From: SB15 sp964639245
Lineage (GTDB): Bacteria > Chloroflexota > Anaerolineae > Aggregatilineales > J027
Assembly (NCBI GenBank): GCA_964639245.1
Contig: CAZXCU010000017.1
Coordinates: 44,292-108,291 of the forward strand
Reading direction: 5' to 3'
DNA length: 64,000 bases
Shown here piece after piece: positions 42,148 through 48,953 of this stretch (the stretch's first letter is position 1; each line of letters starts with the position of its first letter). The notes under the pieces are model-generated. The model ran no database searches, was not told where the DNA came from, and saw only the letters and a list, made by a program, of their open reading frames with translations. The position numbers and the translations under genes are program-made.

Positions 42148-43172
42148 GTGATTTTTACCTTCAGCAGCAGTTTGACCAGTACACATTGGAAGCGCTTCTG
42201 GGGCGCGGGGGTATGGCGCGGGTGTATCGCGGGTGGGACACCGACCTGCACCGCCACGCCGCGATTAAAATTATTGATACGCCGTTTTATCAGGAACCCA
42301 CCTATCTGGAACGCTTTCGCCGTGAAGCTCAGGCGATTGCCGCGCTGACCCATCCCCATATTGTGACCATTTACCACATCGGGCAGGTGAATGAGGTCAT
42401 GTATATGGCGATGCAATATGTGGAGGGGGCCGACCTCGCGCAAATTTTAGCCAACCATCGCCAGCAGAAAGAACGGCTTGCCCCCAAAGAAGCGCTCCGC
42501 ATGGCGGTTGAATTGTGTCTCTCGCTGGATTATGCCCACCAGAAAAAAATTATTCATCGGGATGTCAAACCCTCGAATGTGTTGATTGATAAGGACGGGC
42601 GGGCAATTTTAGGCGATTTTGGCCTCGCGCTGCTCACCGAGATGGGGACACGCGGCGAAGTGTTTGGCTCACCGCATTATATGGCCCCGGAACAGGCGGT
42701 TTCTTCTGCCAGAGCCATTCCCCAGAGCGATTTATACTCGGTGGGGGTGATTCTGTACGAAATGTTCACCGGGGTTTTGCCCTTTGATGCCGATGAACCC
42801 GTCGAAGTCGCGCTGAAACACTTACAGGAATCCGTGCCGCCGCCACGGGTGCATAACCCGCAGATTTCGGAAAAAGTCGAGCAGATTATTTTTAAAGCAT
42901 TGGCGAAAGAACCCCAGCAGCGTTACCCTTCGGGCAAGGCGATGGCAGAAGCTCTGAAAGACGCAATGCAGGAAGAAAAACCCCCTGCCGCCCGCGCATC
43001 CATGGCACATTTGGTCGCGGCGGTGTACGTACCCGCCACGATTCCCTTGAAATTGGAGGACATGGAACCCCCCGTTCCGAGAAAATTTCGTTTGCGCTGG
43101 GGCTATTTCTGGTCAGGGGCAGGGGTGGCGCTGCTGGTGCTGCTGCGTGAACTCATCCGCTTTTTTGTGTAG
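42144..43172 (+). CDS. PknB-like Ser/Thr kinase with C-terminal membrane anchor
   Basis: 342 residues from ATG 42144, which overlaps the upstream TGA (ATGA), giving translational coupling. Catalytic features are intact: GRGGMARVYRG, K42, HRDVKPSN at 138-145, DFG at 158-160, PEQ. After a short linker the protein ends in a single helix (WGYFWSGAGVALLVLLRELI) with no extracellular domain, so it is tail-anchored. It is about half identical to the preceding kinase, so the pair arose by duplication. It may amplify or counteract the receptor-like partner on a shared target such as the orphan protein. Confidence 0.92.
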   Translation: MSDFYLQQQFDQYTLEALLGRGGMARVYRGWDTDLHRHAAIKIIDTPFYQEPTYLERFRREAQAIAALTHPHIVTIYHIGQVNEVMYMAMQYVEGADLAQILANHRQQKERLAPKEALRMAVELCLSLDYAHQKKIIHRDVKPSNVLIDKDGRAILGDFGLALLTEMGTRGEVFGSPHYMAPEQAVSSARAIPQSDLYSVGVILYEMFTGVLPFDADEPVEVALKHLQESVPPPRVHNPQISEKVEQIIFKALAKEPQQRYPSGKAMAEALKDAMQEEKPPAARASMAHLVAAVYVPATIPLKLEDMEPPVPRKFRLRWGYFWSGAGVALLVLLRELIRFFV

Positions 43173-43175
43173 CGC

Positions 43176-43204
43176 TTGACATTTCTCTCATTTTTCCATA
43201 CTCT
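43176..43204 (+). promoter_or_regulatory. Promoter of the PadR operon
   Basis: TTGACA (43176-43181), 17 bp spacer, TACTCT (43199-43204). The -10 box and start site lie inside the palindrome at 43201-43236. Confidence 0.7.
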
Positions 43205-43236
43205 ATCATCAAACGATATATCGTAGGGTGATAGAG
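43201..43236. promoter_or_regulatory. 36 bp PadR operator palindrome
   Basis: Outer arms CTCTATCA (43201-43208) and TGATAGAG (43229-43236) are perfect, and the centre CGATATATCG (43214-43223) is itself a perfect palindrome on exactly the same axis. It covers the -10 box, the start site and the first base of the PadR GTG start, so PadR very probably represses its own operon. Confidence 0.75.
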
Positions 43237-43568
43237 TGGAAAATCTGACGAACGCAGAATTTCAAATTCTCCTTGCGCTGGCTTCGGAAGAACGGCATGG
43301 CTACGGCATCATGCAAGAAGTCAAAGCCCGTACTGGTGGGAGAGTCCAGCTTGGGCCGGGGACGCTGTACAGTTCGCTCAAGCGGATGCTCGAACGCGGC
43401 TGGATTGTCGAAACTGACGCTAAAATTGATCCCGTGCTGAACGATGAACGGCGCAAATATTACCGTTTGACCGAAGGCGGGCGACGGGCAGCCGAAAATG
43501 AAGCGCAGCGATTGGCGGAGATGGTCAAAGCAGCGCGGCAGGTGGGGTTGTTGGGCGGGGAGGCATAA
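43236..43568 (+). CDS. PadR family transcriptional regulator
   Basis: 110 residues from a GTG at 43236 with AGGGTGA upstream. The winged helix is clear: LTNAEFQILLALASEERHGY, GIMQEVKARTGGRVQLGPGT, LYSSLKRMLERGWI and the wing with ERRKYYRLTEGGRRAAENEA. The C-terminal dimerisation helix is short, as in the PadR-s1/short class. The ligand is unknown. It is followed after 2 bp by a gene of the kind usually paired with such regulators. The 36 bp palindrome over its promoter is the likely operator. Confidence 0.93.
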   Translation: MENLTNAEFQILLALASEERHGYGIMQEVKARTGGRVQLGPGTLYSSLKRMLERGWIVETDAKIDPVLNDERRKYYRLTEGGRRAAENEAQRLAEMVKAARQVGLLGGEA

Positions 43569-43570
43569 CC

Positions 43571-44143
43571 ATGTTTTCGATGAAAATCTACGGGGCGATG
43601 CTGCACGCCTATCCCAAATCTTTCCGTGATGAATTTGGCGCAGAGATGCGTCAGATTTTTGCGGACTGCTGCCACGAAGCCTACCACCAGCGCGGCGGAA
43701 TGTCCCGTTTGTGGCTGCGGATTGTCATTGATACACTGCGAAGCGCCCTGTATGAACATCTGAAAGGACATCCCCCCATGATTGACAGCACCGCTTTTGA
43801 ACAACAACTGGTTTCTACGCTTGATTTTTGGAGCAAAGCCCTGCGCGAAGGCTACAGCGTCAAACAGGTGATTCTCATGCTGGCGAAACATGCACCCGAA
43901 CCCACTGCCACCGCTTTTCAGTCCATCCAGCGCGAAATTGAACTGGGCAAAGCATGGCCTGAGGTCATGACCCATCTCCAAACACAATTGCTCTCCGAAC
44001 ATTGGCGGGCGGTGCTGCGGGTGGTGGATGACCAATTCAGTGAGGGCGGCAATTTTGCGGATCGGTTGGATGGACTGAGCGTGGTGATGCAGTCACAGCT
44101 TGGCAAAGATGGCTGGTCAGAGGGTTTGCCATTTGAGGATTAA
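43571..44143 (+). CDS. PadR-linked protein with helical T2SSF-like domain
   Basis: 190 residues; GGGGAGG lies eight bases before the ATG. The N-terminal 65 residues (MLHAYPKSFRDEFGAEMRQI, then a basic amphipathic helix) are the common opening of proteins encoded after PadR-like regulators, which normally continue as membrane proteins. Here the remainder, after MIDSTAFEQQL, instead resembles the cytoplasmic helical domain of GspF/TadC proteins: FWSKALREGYSVKQVILMLA, then ELGKAWPEVMTHLQTQLLSE. There is no transmembrane segment. Function unknown. It is probably co-expressed with and controlled by PadR. Confidence 0.75.
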   Translation: MFSMKIYGAMLHAYPKSFRDEFGAEMRQIFADCCHEAYHQRGGMSRLWLRIVIDTLRSALYEHLKGHPPMIDSTAFEQQLVSTLDFWSKALREGYSVKQVILMLAKHAPEPTATAFQSIQREIELGKAWPEVMTHLQTQLLSEHWRAVLRVVDDQFSEGGNFADRLDGLSVVMQSQLGKDGWSEGLPFED

Positions 44144-44230
44144 TTTTTTGGGAAATGCTAGGTCGCTACCCTCTTTGGAATGTCAGTTATTATAAATCCA
44201 TAAGAAGTGCCAAAGACGGGTAAAAAAACC

Positions 44231-44260
44231 TTGCCACACTGCGACTATCTCTAGGATAAT
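44231..44260 (+). promoter_or_regulatory. Promoter of the GNAT gene
   Basis: TTGCCA (44231-44236), 18 bp spacer, GATAAT (44255-44260), about 43 bases before the start. Confidence 0.45.
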
Positions 44261-44302
44261 AGACAGACTCCCCGCGTAAATTTTCCAGAAAAGTGAGGCA
44301 AC

Positions 44303-44809
44303 ATGACCCAGATTGTGAATTTTGATTTTCGTTATTTAGACTCGGCTGCCCGCCTCTACCGCCATGCCTATGCGGTGCCGGAACTACCCAACCTGTCCTC
44401 CGAAGATGCCAGCCGCGAAATCGTCGTTGGGCATCACATGCGGAACACCTTTATTGGCAGTCTGGCGGTGGACGAACATCAAAAAGTCATTGGCTTGGCG
44501 TGGGGCTATGAGATTCCGACGCAGAATGAACGGCTGACGCAATTGATTGTCAAAGCGCTGGGGCAGGAATGGGTCGAAAAAACCTTCGTGGTAGAAGCCT
44601 ATGCCATTCACCATGAACATTTTGGCAGCGAGATTGCCCAACTGCTGCACCATGACCTGACCGAACGCATTAAAGAGGCAGGATATGAAAGGGTGCGCGT
44701 GCGTTTGGATATTGCCCGCATGGATAACATTCCTGATGTGCTGACAGAGGCGGGCTGGCAAATTTTGCAGCGTCTGCCCCATACCATGTGGCTGGGTAAG
44801 GTACTGTAA
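44303..44809 (+). CDS. GNAT-like acetyltransferase
   Basis: 168 residues; GTGAGG precedes the ATG. The order of elements fits GNAT: an N-terminal helix DSAARLYRHAYA, strands FIGSLAVDEHQKVIGLAWGY, FVVEAYAIHHEHFGSEIAQL (the strand 4/helix 3 region with acetyl-CoA contact, though the QxxGxG/A loop reads HHEHFGS), LTERIKEAGYERVRVRLDI, and a final strand. The acetyl-CoA loop is atypical so activity is uncertain. The substrate is unknown. The gene ends just before a REP-like hairpin shared with the convergent anti-sigma gene. Confidence 0.7.
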   Translation: MTQIVNFDFRYLDSAARLYRHAYAVPELPNLSSEDASREIVVGHHMRNTFIGSLAVDEHQKVIGLAWGYEIPTQNERLTQLIVKALGQEWVEKTFVVEAYAIHHEHFGSEIAQLLHHDLTERIKEAGYERVRVRLDIARMDNIPDVLTEAGWQILQRLPHTMWLGKVL

Positions 44810-44835
44810 TCTCAGGGGAGAGGGGCGGGCAGTCT

Positions 44836-44860
44836 CCCCTCTCCATCTATTGGAGAGGGG
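44836..44860. terminator. REP-like hairpin between convergent genes, copy H
   Basis: CCCCTCTCC (44836-44844) and GGAGAGGGG (44852-44860) are perfect arms, framed by GGCGGGCAG on the left and CTGGGGGTGAGGTC on the right, as in the interspersed family. It lies in the 70 bp gap between the GNAT and anti-sigma stops and could serve both directions. Confidence 0.6.
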
Positions 44861-44878
44861 CTGGGGGTGAGGTCAACT

Positions 44879-45616
44879 TCACTGCTCCGAAGCCAATTCC
44901 AACGGCGCACGCAGCACAGCATCCCCCGTAGGTTCCGAGCTGCCCCCGATGGGTTCCACCGTAATGCCCATCCCTTGATAGGAGGCGAAATTCTCCGGCA
45001 GTTCAATCAGCAGGGGTTGTTCGGTGCTGGCCGATTCTGGCACAAACACCGCCGCGCTGAAGCGTTCCTCATCCCGCACAAACCACAGTTGATAATGTTT
45101 GTCCGGTGGGTGCGGCAGATTTGCCAGATGCAGCACCGCTTGATGATGTCCCGGCGCAACAATCAATTCGCCGTGTACTTGTGCAAATTCCTGATTTTCT
45201 TCTACGCCTGTCAGTTCGATTCGGGCTGAGTCGGGGTCGTCCATAATCGCGGCAATTTGTTGGGATTCTGACGGCGGGTTGGGCGTGTCATCGTCCTCAC
45301 CCAGCAGTTGCACCAGCAACACCCCCACCAGCACCAGCACAACTGCCGCCGCCACCGCCAAAAAGCGCGTGACCGGAAAACGCCGCACCACAGGCTGCGC
45401 TGTCGCTGCCCGCAGAATCCGGTCTCCCAAATCGGTAGACGGCTTCATTTGGGGTACGCTCAAGGCCAACGCTTCCATCACAGGCGCATAGGTTGCCAGT
45501 TCCTCCCGCAATTCGGGGGACTTTGCCAGCGCTGCGTCAATCTGTTCGCGTTCCTCCGGCTCAACCGCACCGAGCGCATAAGCGGGCAGCAAATCACGAA
45601 TTTCGTTATAGTCCAT
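44879..45616 (-). CDS. RskA-like anti-sigma factor
   Basis: 245 residues from ATG 45616, five bases after the sigma stop. The N-terminal about 75 residues (MDYNEIRDLLPAYALGAVEP, then EERE and a helix ELREELATYAP) form an anti-sigma domain without the HxxxCxxC zinc motif, as in RskA/RslA-type proteins. One TM helix at about 92-114 (FLAVAAAVVLVLVGVLLVQLL) is followed by an extracytoplasmic RskA-type C-terminal domain with HQAVLHLANLPHPPDKHYQL, WFVRDEE. It should hold the sigma factor at the membrane until an external signal triggers release. It is encoded in the same operon as its sigma partner. Confidence 0.88.
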   Translation of the reverse strand: MDYNEIRDLLPAYALGAVEPEEREQIDAALAKSPELREELATYAPVMEALALSVPQMKPSTDLGDRILRAATAQPVVRRFPVTRFLAVAAAVVLVLVGVLLVQLLGEDDDTPNPPSESQQIAAIMDDPDSARIELTGVEENQEFAQVHGELIVAPGHHQAVLHLANLPHPPDKHYQLWFVRDEERFSAAVFVPESASTEQPLLIELPENFASYQGMGITVEPIGGSSEPTGDAVLRAPLELASEQ

Positions 45617-45621
45617 CTTCG

Positions 45622-46218
45622 TTAAGCGGGGTTTTCTTCCCGCCATGCCTTTCTTAATTTTTGCAGACCATCCCGAATACGGGTTTTAATGGTTCCTAGT
45701 GGTATGTTGAGCTTAGAGGCAACTTGCTCGTGCGTCAAACCACCCAAAAAGGCCAGTTCAATCGCCTCACGCTGTTCAAGGGAAAGATGTTCAAAAATCG
45801 CCCGTTGCACCCATTGAATATTATCATCGGTGAATTGGTTCGGGGCCGGCATCAATTCCAGATCCCACAACACCGCTTTATCGCGGTCTTTGCGGTCACG
45901 ACGCAAGCGATCAATTGCCGTATTACGGGTCATGCTCAGTAGCCATGCCCGGAAGTTTGTCCCTACCTCGTATTTTTCAACCTTGTTCCAGACTTTTAAA
46001 AAGACATCTTGAGTAACTTCTTCGGCGGTTTCGCGGTTTTGCGTCACCGCATAGGCGAGTGAATAAACTTGCTGCCCAAACTGCTCATACAGCATTTTCA
46101 AGGCTTGGCTGTCTCCTCGCTGAACTGAAGCAATGAGCGTTTCAATATTTAGCATAGGCTTTGCCTGTACAACAGCCTTTCGCGGAAGGGTCGGATAGAC
46201 ACCGACAGAGTGTATCAC
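45622..46218 (-). CDS. ECF sigma factor (RpoE/SigK-like)
   Basis: 198 residues from a GTG at 46218, chosen because AAGGAG lies six bases upstream; an internal ATG at 46155 would give the usual N-terminus MLNIETLIASVQRGD and cannot be excluded. Sigma region 2 spans about 36-100 (ALKMLYEQFGQQVYSLAYAV, TQDVFLKVWNKVEKYE, RAWLLSMTRNTAIDRLRRDR) and region 4 about 140-190 (LSLEQREAIELAFLGGLTHE, QVASKLNIPLGTIKTRIRDG). It directs RNA polymerase to stress-type promoters when released by the anti-sigma protein encoded downstream. The upstream neighbour, a secreted repeat protein, is a plausible target. Confidence 0.92.
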   Translation of the reverse strand: MIHSVGVYPTLPRKAVVQAKPMLNIETLIASVQRGDSQALKMLYEQFGQQVYSLAYAVTQNRETAEEVTQDVFLKVWNKVEKYEVGTNFRAWLLSMTRNTAIDRLRRDRKDRDKAVLWDLELMPAPNQFTDDNIQWVQRAIFEHLSLEQREAIELAFLGGLTHEQVASKLNIPLGTIKTRIRDGLQKLRKAWREENPA

Positions 46219-46230
46219 ACATCGCTCCTT

Positions 46231-46274
46231 AAGAAAAATGGCCTACGGAGTTTTTTTCCCCGCAGACCATTTTT
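46231..46274 (-). terminator. Terminator between the secreted repeat protein and the sigma gene
   Basis: A 14 bp stem with two G-T pairs: AAAATGG arm at 46260-46273 against 46235-46248, an 11-base loop and a TTTTTCTT tail on the minus strand. The sigma gene's Shine-Dalgarno follows immediately. Confidence 0.8.
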
Positions 46275-46300
46275 ACTAGCCTACTGTCGGGAAAATCCGG

Positions 46301-47719
46301 TTATTGAATTTCCACCGGGCCAACCACCACGTTCCCACCCACGGAAACGGGGGCATCTGCGCCTTCGACGGTACCAAATTCATACGCACCCGCCGCACCG
46401 GTGTCATAGTGCAGCATGGGGAAGATTTGGTTCGTCGCCGCGCCGTCAACGCTGGCAAAATCAATCGCAATCACGATGTTTTCGGTCAACCCTTTTAACA
46501 GGGGAACCACTGCCAGAGGTGCATTCGGCGCACCGTCCACACTGGAATGAATGACCAACCAGCCGTTGGCATCAATCAACGCGGAGTCAATTGTGATTGT
46601 TCCGTCAACGAGGGCTTGCGCTTGGGCGGAAAAGCTCGGCGCAGCATTAATCGGGAAGGTCACCACTTGGTCGCCCACCACCACGGGGCCATCCGCGCCT
46701 TCGACGGTGCCAAATTCATACACACCCGCTTCGCCCGTGTCCACATGCAGCATCGGCCACAGCACAGAAGTCAGTTTGGCAGCATCCAGCTCGACCATGA
46801 CATCTTCGTTCAAACCCGCCGCAACGGGCGCAACACCAATGACTTCACCAAATTGACCACCTGCATCAGCATGAATGACGAGGAAACCCGCCCCTTCGGA
46901 CAGCACCGCGTCTGCCATGACCATGGGAGCCATGTCCATCATGTCCATACCATCGCCATAGACCGCGATTTGGGCATCCATCACAATGGTCGGCACAGTC
47001 GAGAATGCTACCGTCGCCACTTTGCCGTTGACCACGACGGGGCCGTCCGCGCCTTCGACGGTGCCAAATTCGTACACACCGGCTTCACCCGTGTCCACAT
47101 GCAGCATCGGCCACACATTGCTGGTCGCTTCGCCCGTCAGTTCAACCACCACATCGCTGTTCAAACCGGGTTGAATCTGCGCCTGTCCCAACACCGGGCC
47201 GGGAGCGCCATCTTGTTCGGAGTGAATAACCACCCAACCGGGCGCATCGGTAATCGCCGATTTGATGGTAACGGTGTTGTTGCTCGCAAATTGGGGGTGG
47301 GCTTCAATCAGTTGCACATTAAAGGCAGGTGAAACGGGCGCACCATCCACAATCACGGGGCCGTCCGCACCTTCAACCGTGCCGAATTCATACACACCTG
47401 CTTCGCCTGTGTCTTCATGCAACATCGCATACAACACCGGAGTCGCTTGGGTGGTGTCAATTTCGACGACCACATTCAAATTTTCACCCGCATTTACCGG
47501 ACTCGCACCGATAACCGAGTTAAATTCGCCGCCTTCATCCCGATGAATGACGAGGAAACCAGCACTCGCGCTGACAACTTTGCTAATGGTCACACTGCCA
47601 TCCAGAGACACCTGATCGCTTACTTCTACGGCGGGCGACATGGCATCTTGCGCGGAAACGGGCATCACCAGCATTGCCAGCACTGCCACTACAACAAAAA
47701 CGAAAGAAAGTTTTTTCAT
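46301..47719 (-). CDS. Secreted protein with four DUF7282-like repeats
   Basis: 472 residues. A signal peptide ends at PVSAQ. Four repeats of about 105 residues follow, each with 'GFLVIH/GWVVIHS', a 'VIGxAPVxAGxNxxVxVEL' strand pair and a very constant 'MLHxDTGEAGVYEFGTVEGA' segment ending in D-GPVxV. This matches the DUF7282 type of small beta-sandwich known from secreted proteins. A Met/Asp-rich linker (GDGMDMMDMAPMVM) divides the protein in the middle and might bind metal. Function unknown; a cell-surface protective or structural layer is possible. GGGAGA lies upstream of ATG 47719. It has its own terminator before the sigma/anti-sigma genes. Confidence 0.85.
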   Translation of the reverse strand: MKKLSFVFVVVAVLAMLVMPVSAQDAMSPAVEVSDQVSLDGSVTISKVVSASAGFLVIHRDEGGEFNSVIGASPVNAGENLNVVVEIDTTQATPVLYAMLHEDTGEAGVYEFGTVEGADGPVIVDGAPVSPAFNVQLIEAHPQFASNNTVTIKSAITDAPGWVVIHSEQDGAPGPVLGQAQIQPGLNSDVVVELTGEATSNVWPMLHVDTGEAGVYEFGTVEGADGPVVVNGKVATVAFSTVPTIVMDAQIAVYGDGMDMMDMAPMVMADAVLSEGAGFLVIHADAGGQFGEVIGVAPVAAGLNEDVMVELDAAKLTSVLWPMLHVDTGEAGVYEFGTVEGADGPVVVGDQVVTFPINAAPSFSAQAQALVDGTITIDSALIDANGWLVIHSSVDGAPNAPLAVVPLLKGLTENIVIAIDFASVDGAATNQIFPMLHYDTGAAGAYEFGTVEGADAPVSVGGNVVVGPVEIQ

Positions 47720-47884
47720 GGAAGATTTCTCCCGAAGGTTAATGAGAATACACTACACCTCTAATAACGGAGGGGAGTTTGGATTTAGATTGGATGAAAT
47801 TTTAAATGGGGTGGAAAAGGTCATGCTGAACTGCATTAAATGTCTCAATCACCGCCCGGACGATTTAATCCATGAGCAGGGAGA

Positions 47885-47918
47885 GCAAATTGTACGGGCG
47901 TGGTCTCTGACCCGCCCT
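47885..47918. repeat. 34 bp repeat, copy 2 (inverted)
   Basis: The reverse complement matches 25357-25390 at 32 of 34 positions. It sits in the 236 bp gap between the FHA gene and the secreted repeat protein. Confidence 0.7.
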
Positions 47919-47955
47919 CGATTTTCTCGAAGGGTGAATCTGCGACCCACCCATT

Positions 47956-48639
47956 TTAACGTTTGCGGAGGAAATACACCTGCGCGACCAGATTTGCCAA
48001 GCGGATTTTATCGCCATGCTGCAAGACACGCACTTCATGCGGATACAACCGGACATTGTTCACATAGGTAAAGTTGCGGCTGCCCATATCGGTAATGACC
48101 AGCGTGCAGTTGCGCTGACGTAGCGCCGCATGAGTCCGCGAAATGCCCGACGAAACCTCGCCCGCAATCGACAAATCGACCCCCGGTGGGGTCACCCCGT
48201 TGGAAACACTCCGCCCGATGAGGACTTCCTGATTCTGCGGCACAAACAATTTAAACGGAATGCCCATCGCTTCAAATTGCAAAATCAATTCCGTCTGGTC
48301 ATCAAAATAGGTGGTGCTTTCGTGAATGTCCGTACTAAAAATCCGTGCGGTGGTATCCAACTCATCCACCAAGGGCAGCGTCGAAGGCGGTTGCAGCAGA
48401 CGGGTTTCGGGCCGTTCATTTTCGGTGGATTCGCGTTCATCCAGATAGTGTTTGTGGCCTTCGCGTTTTTCCCAATTTTTTGCCAGACTCAGCAGTTCAA
48501 TCACCTCAGCCGTGCCGAGTGGAACTTCGCTGGCATGGCGCAGCACTTTTTGCCACGCCGCCTCACGGGAAGTTCCCGTTTGACGCAAGTGGACAAATTC
48601 AGAAAGCAGTTCAAGAAGTGTATCGTTTGTTGCCGTCAT
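47956..48639 (-). CDS. FHA domain protein
   Basis: 227 residues from ATG 48639; a GTG at 48660 is possible and no Shine-Dalgarno settles the choice. The N-terminal 130 residues are helical with an acidic linker and unknown role. Residues about 130-227 are an FHA domain: LIGRSVSNG (Arg and Ser of the phospho-peptide site), 'SSGISRTHAALRQRNCTLVI' with SRTH, then GSRNFTYVNNVRL, where the usual NG is NF, and LQHGDKIRLANLVAQVYF. FHA domains bind phospho-threonine, so this protein is a candidate target or adaptor for the Ser/Thr kinases at 40.5-43.2 kb. Confidence 0.85.
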   Translation of the reverse strand: MTATNDTLLELLSEFVHLRQTGTSREAAWQKVLRHASEVPLGTAEVIELLSLAKNWEKREGHKHYLDERESTENERPETRLLQPPSTLPLVDELDTTARIFSTDIHESTTYFDDQTELILQFEAMGIPFKLFVPQNQEVLIGRSVSNGVTPPGVDLSIAGEVSSGISRTHAALRQRNCTLVITDMGSRNFTYVNNVRLYPHEVRVLQHGDKIRLANLVAQVYFLRKR

Positions 48640-48746
48640 GTGCTGTACCCAATAGTTCACATTCTAGCATAGCGTAATTTGACCGATATGATGTGAGAAT
48701 TTCGTTTGAAATCCTGTAGCAAATGGTACACAATTAAGGATAACAC

Positions 48747-48791
48747 AACGAAGCGCTTTTCTGAATGATTCAGGCACTTTAACGCTTCGTT
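48747..48791. terminator. Long two-level hairpin in an intergenic region
   Basis: Outer arms AACGAAGCG (48747-48755) and CGCTTCGTT (48783-48791) enclose a second perfect hairpin CTGAAT-G-ATTCAG (48761-48773). A short T-rich tail follows on the plus strand. It lies between the divergent FHA and oxidoreductase genes, so a terminator is not expected here; it may be a mobile or regulatory palindrome. Confidence 0.45.
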
Positions 48792-48831
48792 TCAACACCG
48801 GCCTAAGGCAATTTTAAAAATTAGCATGGGT

Positions 48832-48895
48832 GTGGGTAACGCTGGCTTGAGGCCAGTGGCGCAATTTTCTTCCACACCGCCCTGAAGGACGGCGT
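48832..48895. repeat. Nested inverted repeat closed by AACGC/GCGTT
   Basis: AACGC at the left and GCGTT at the right enclose two hairpins, TGGC...GCCA and CGCC...GGCG. With the preceding hairpin it fills most of the 314 bp gap before the FAD oxidoreductase. No gene is visible in the gap. Confidence 0.45.
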
Positions 48896-48953
48896 TATTT
48901 GTGTCTGCTTCATTTACGGATAACCAACAACCGAGAACCGAGAACTAAAAACC

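Noticed and set aside
46547..47332. 261-codon open frame opposite the four-repeat secreted protein
   Set aside because: A repeat-derived shadow; its own repeats mirror the period of the true gene.
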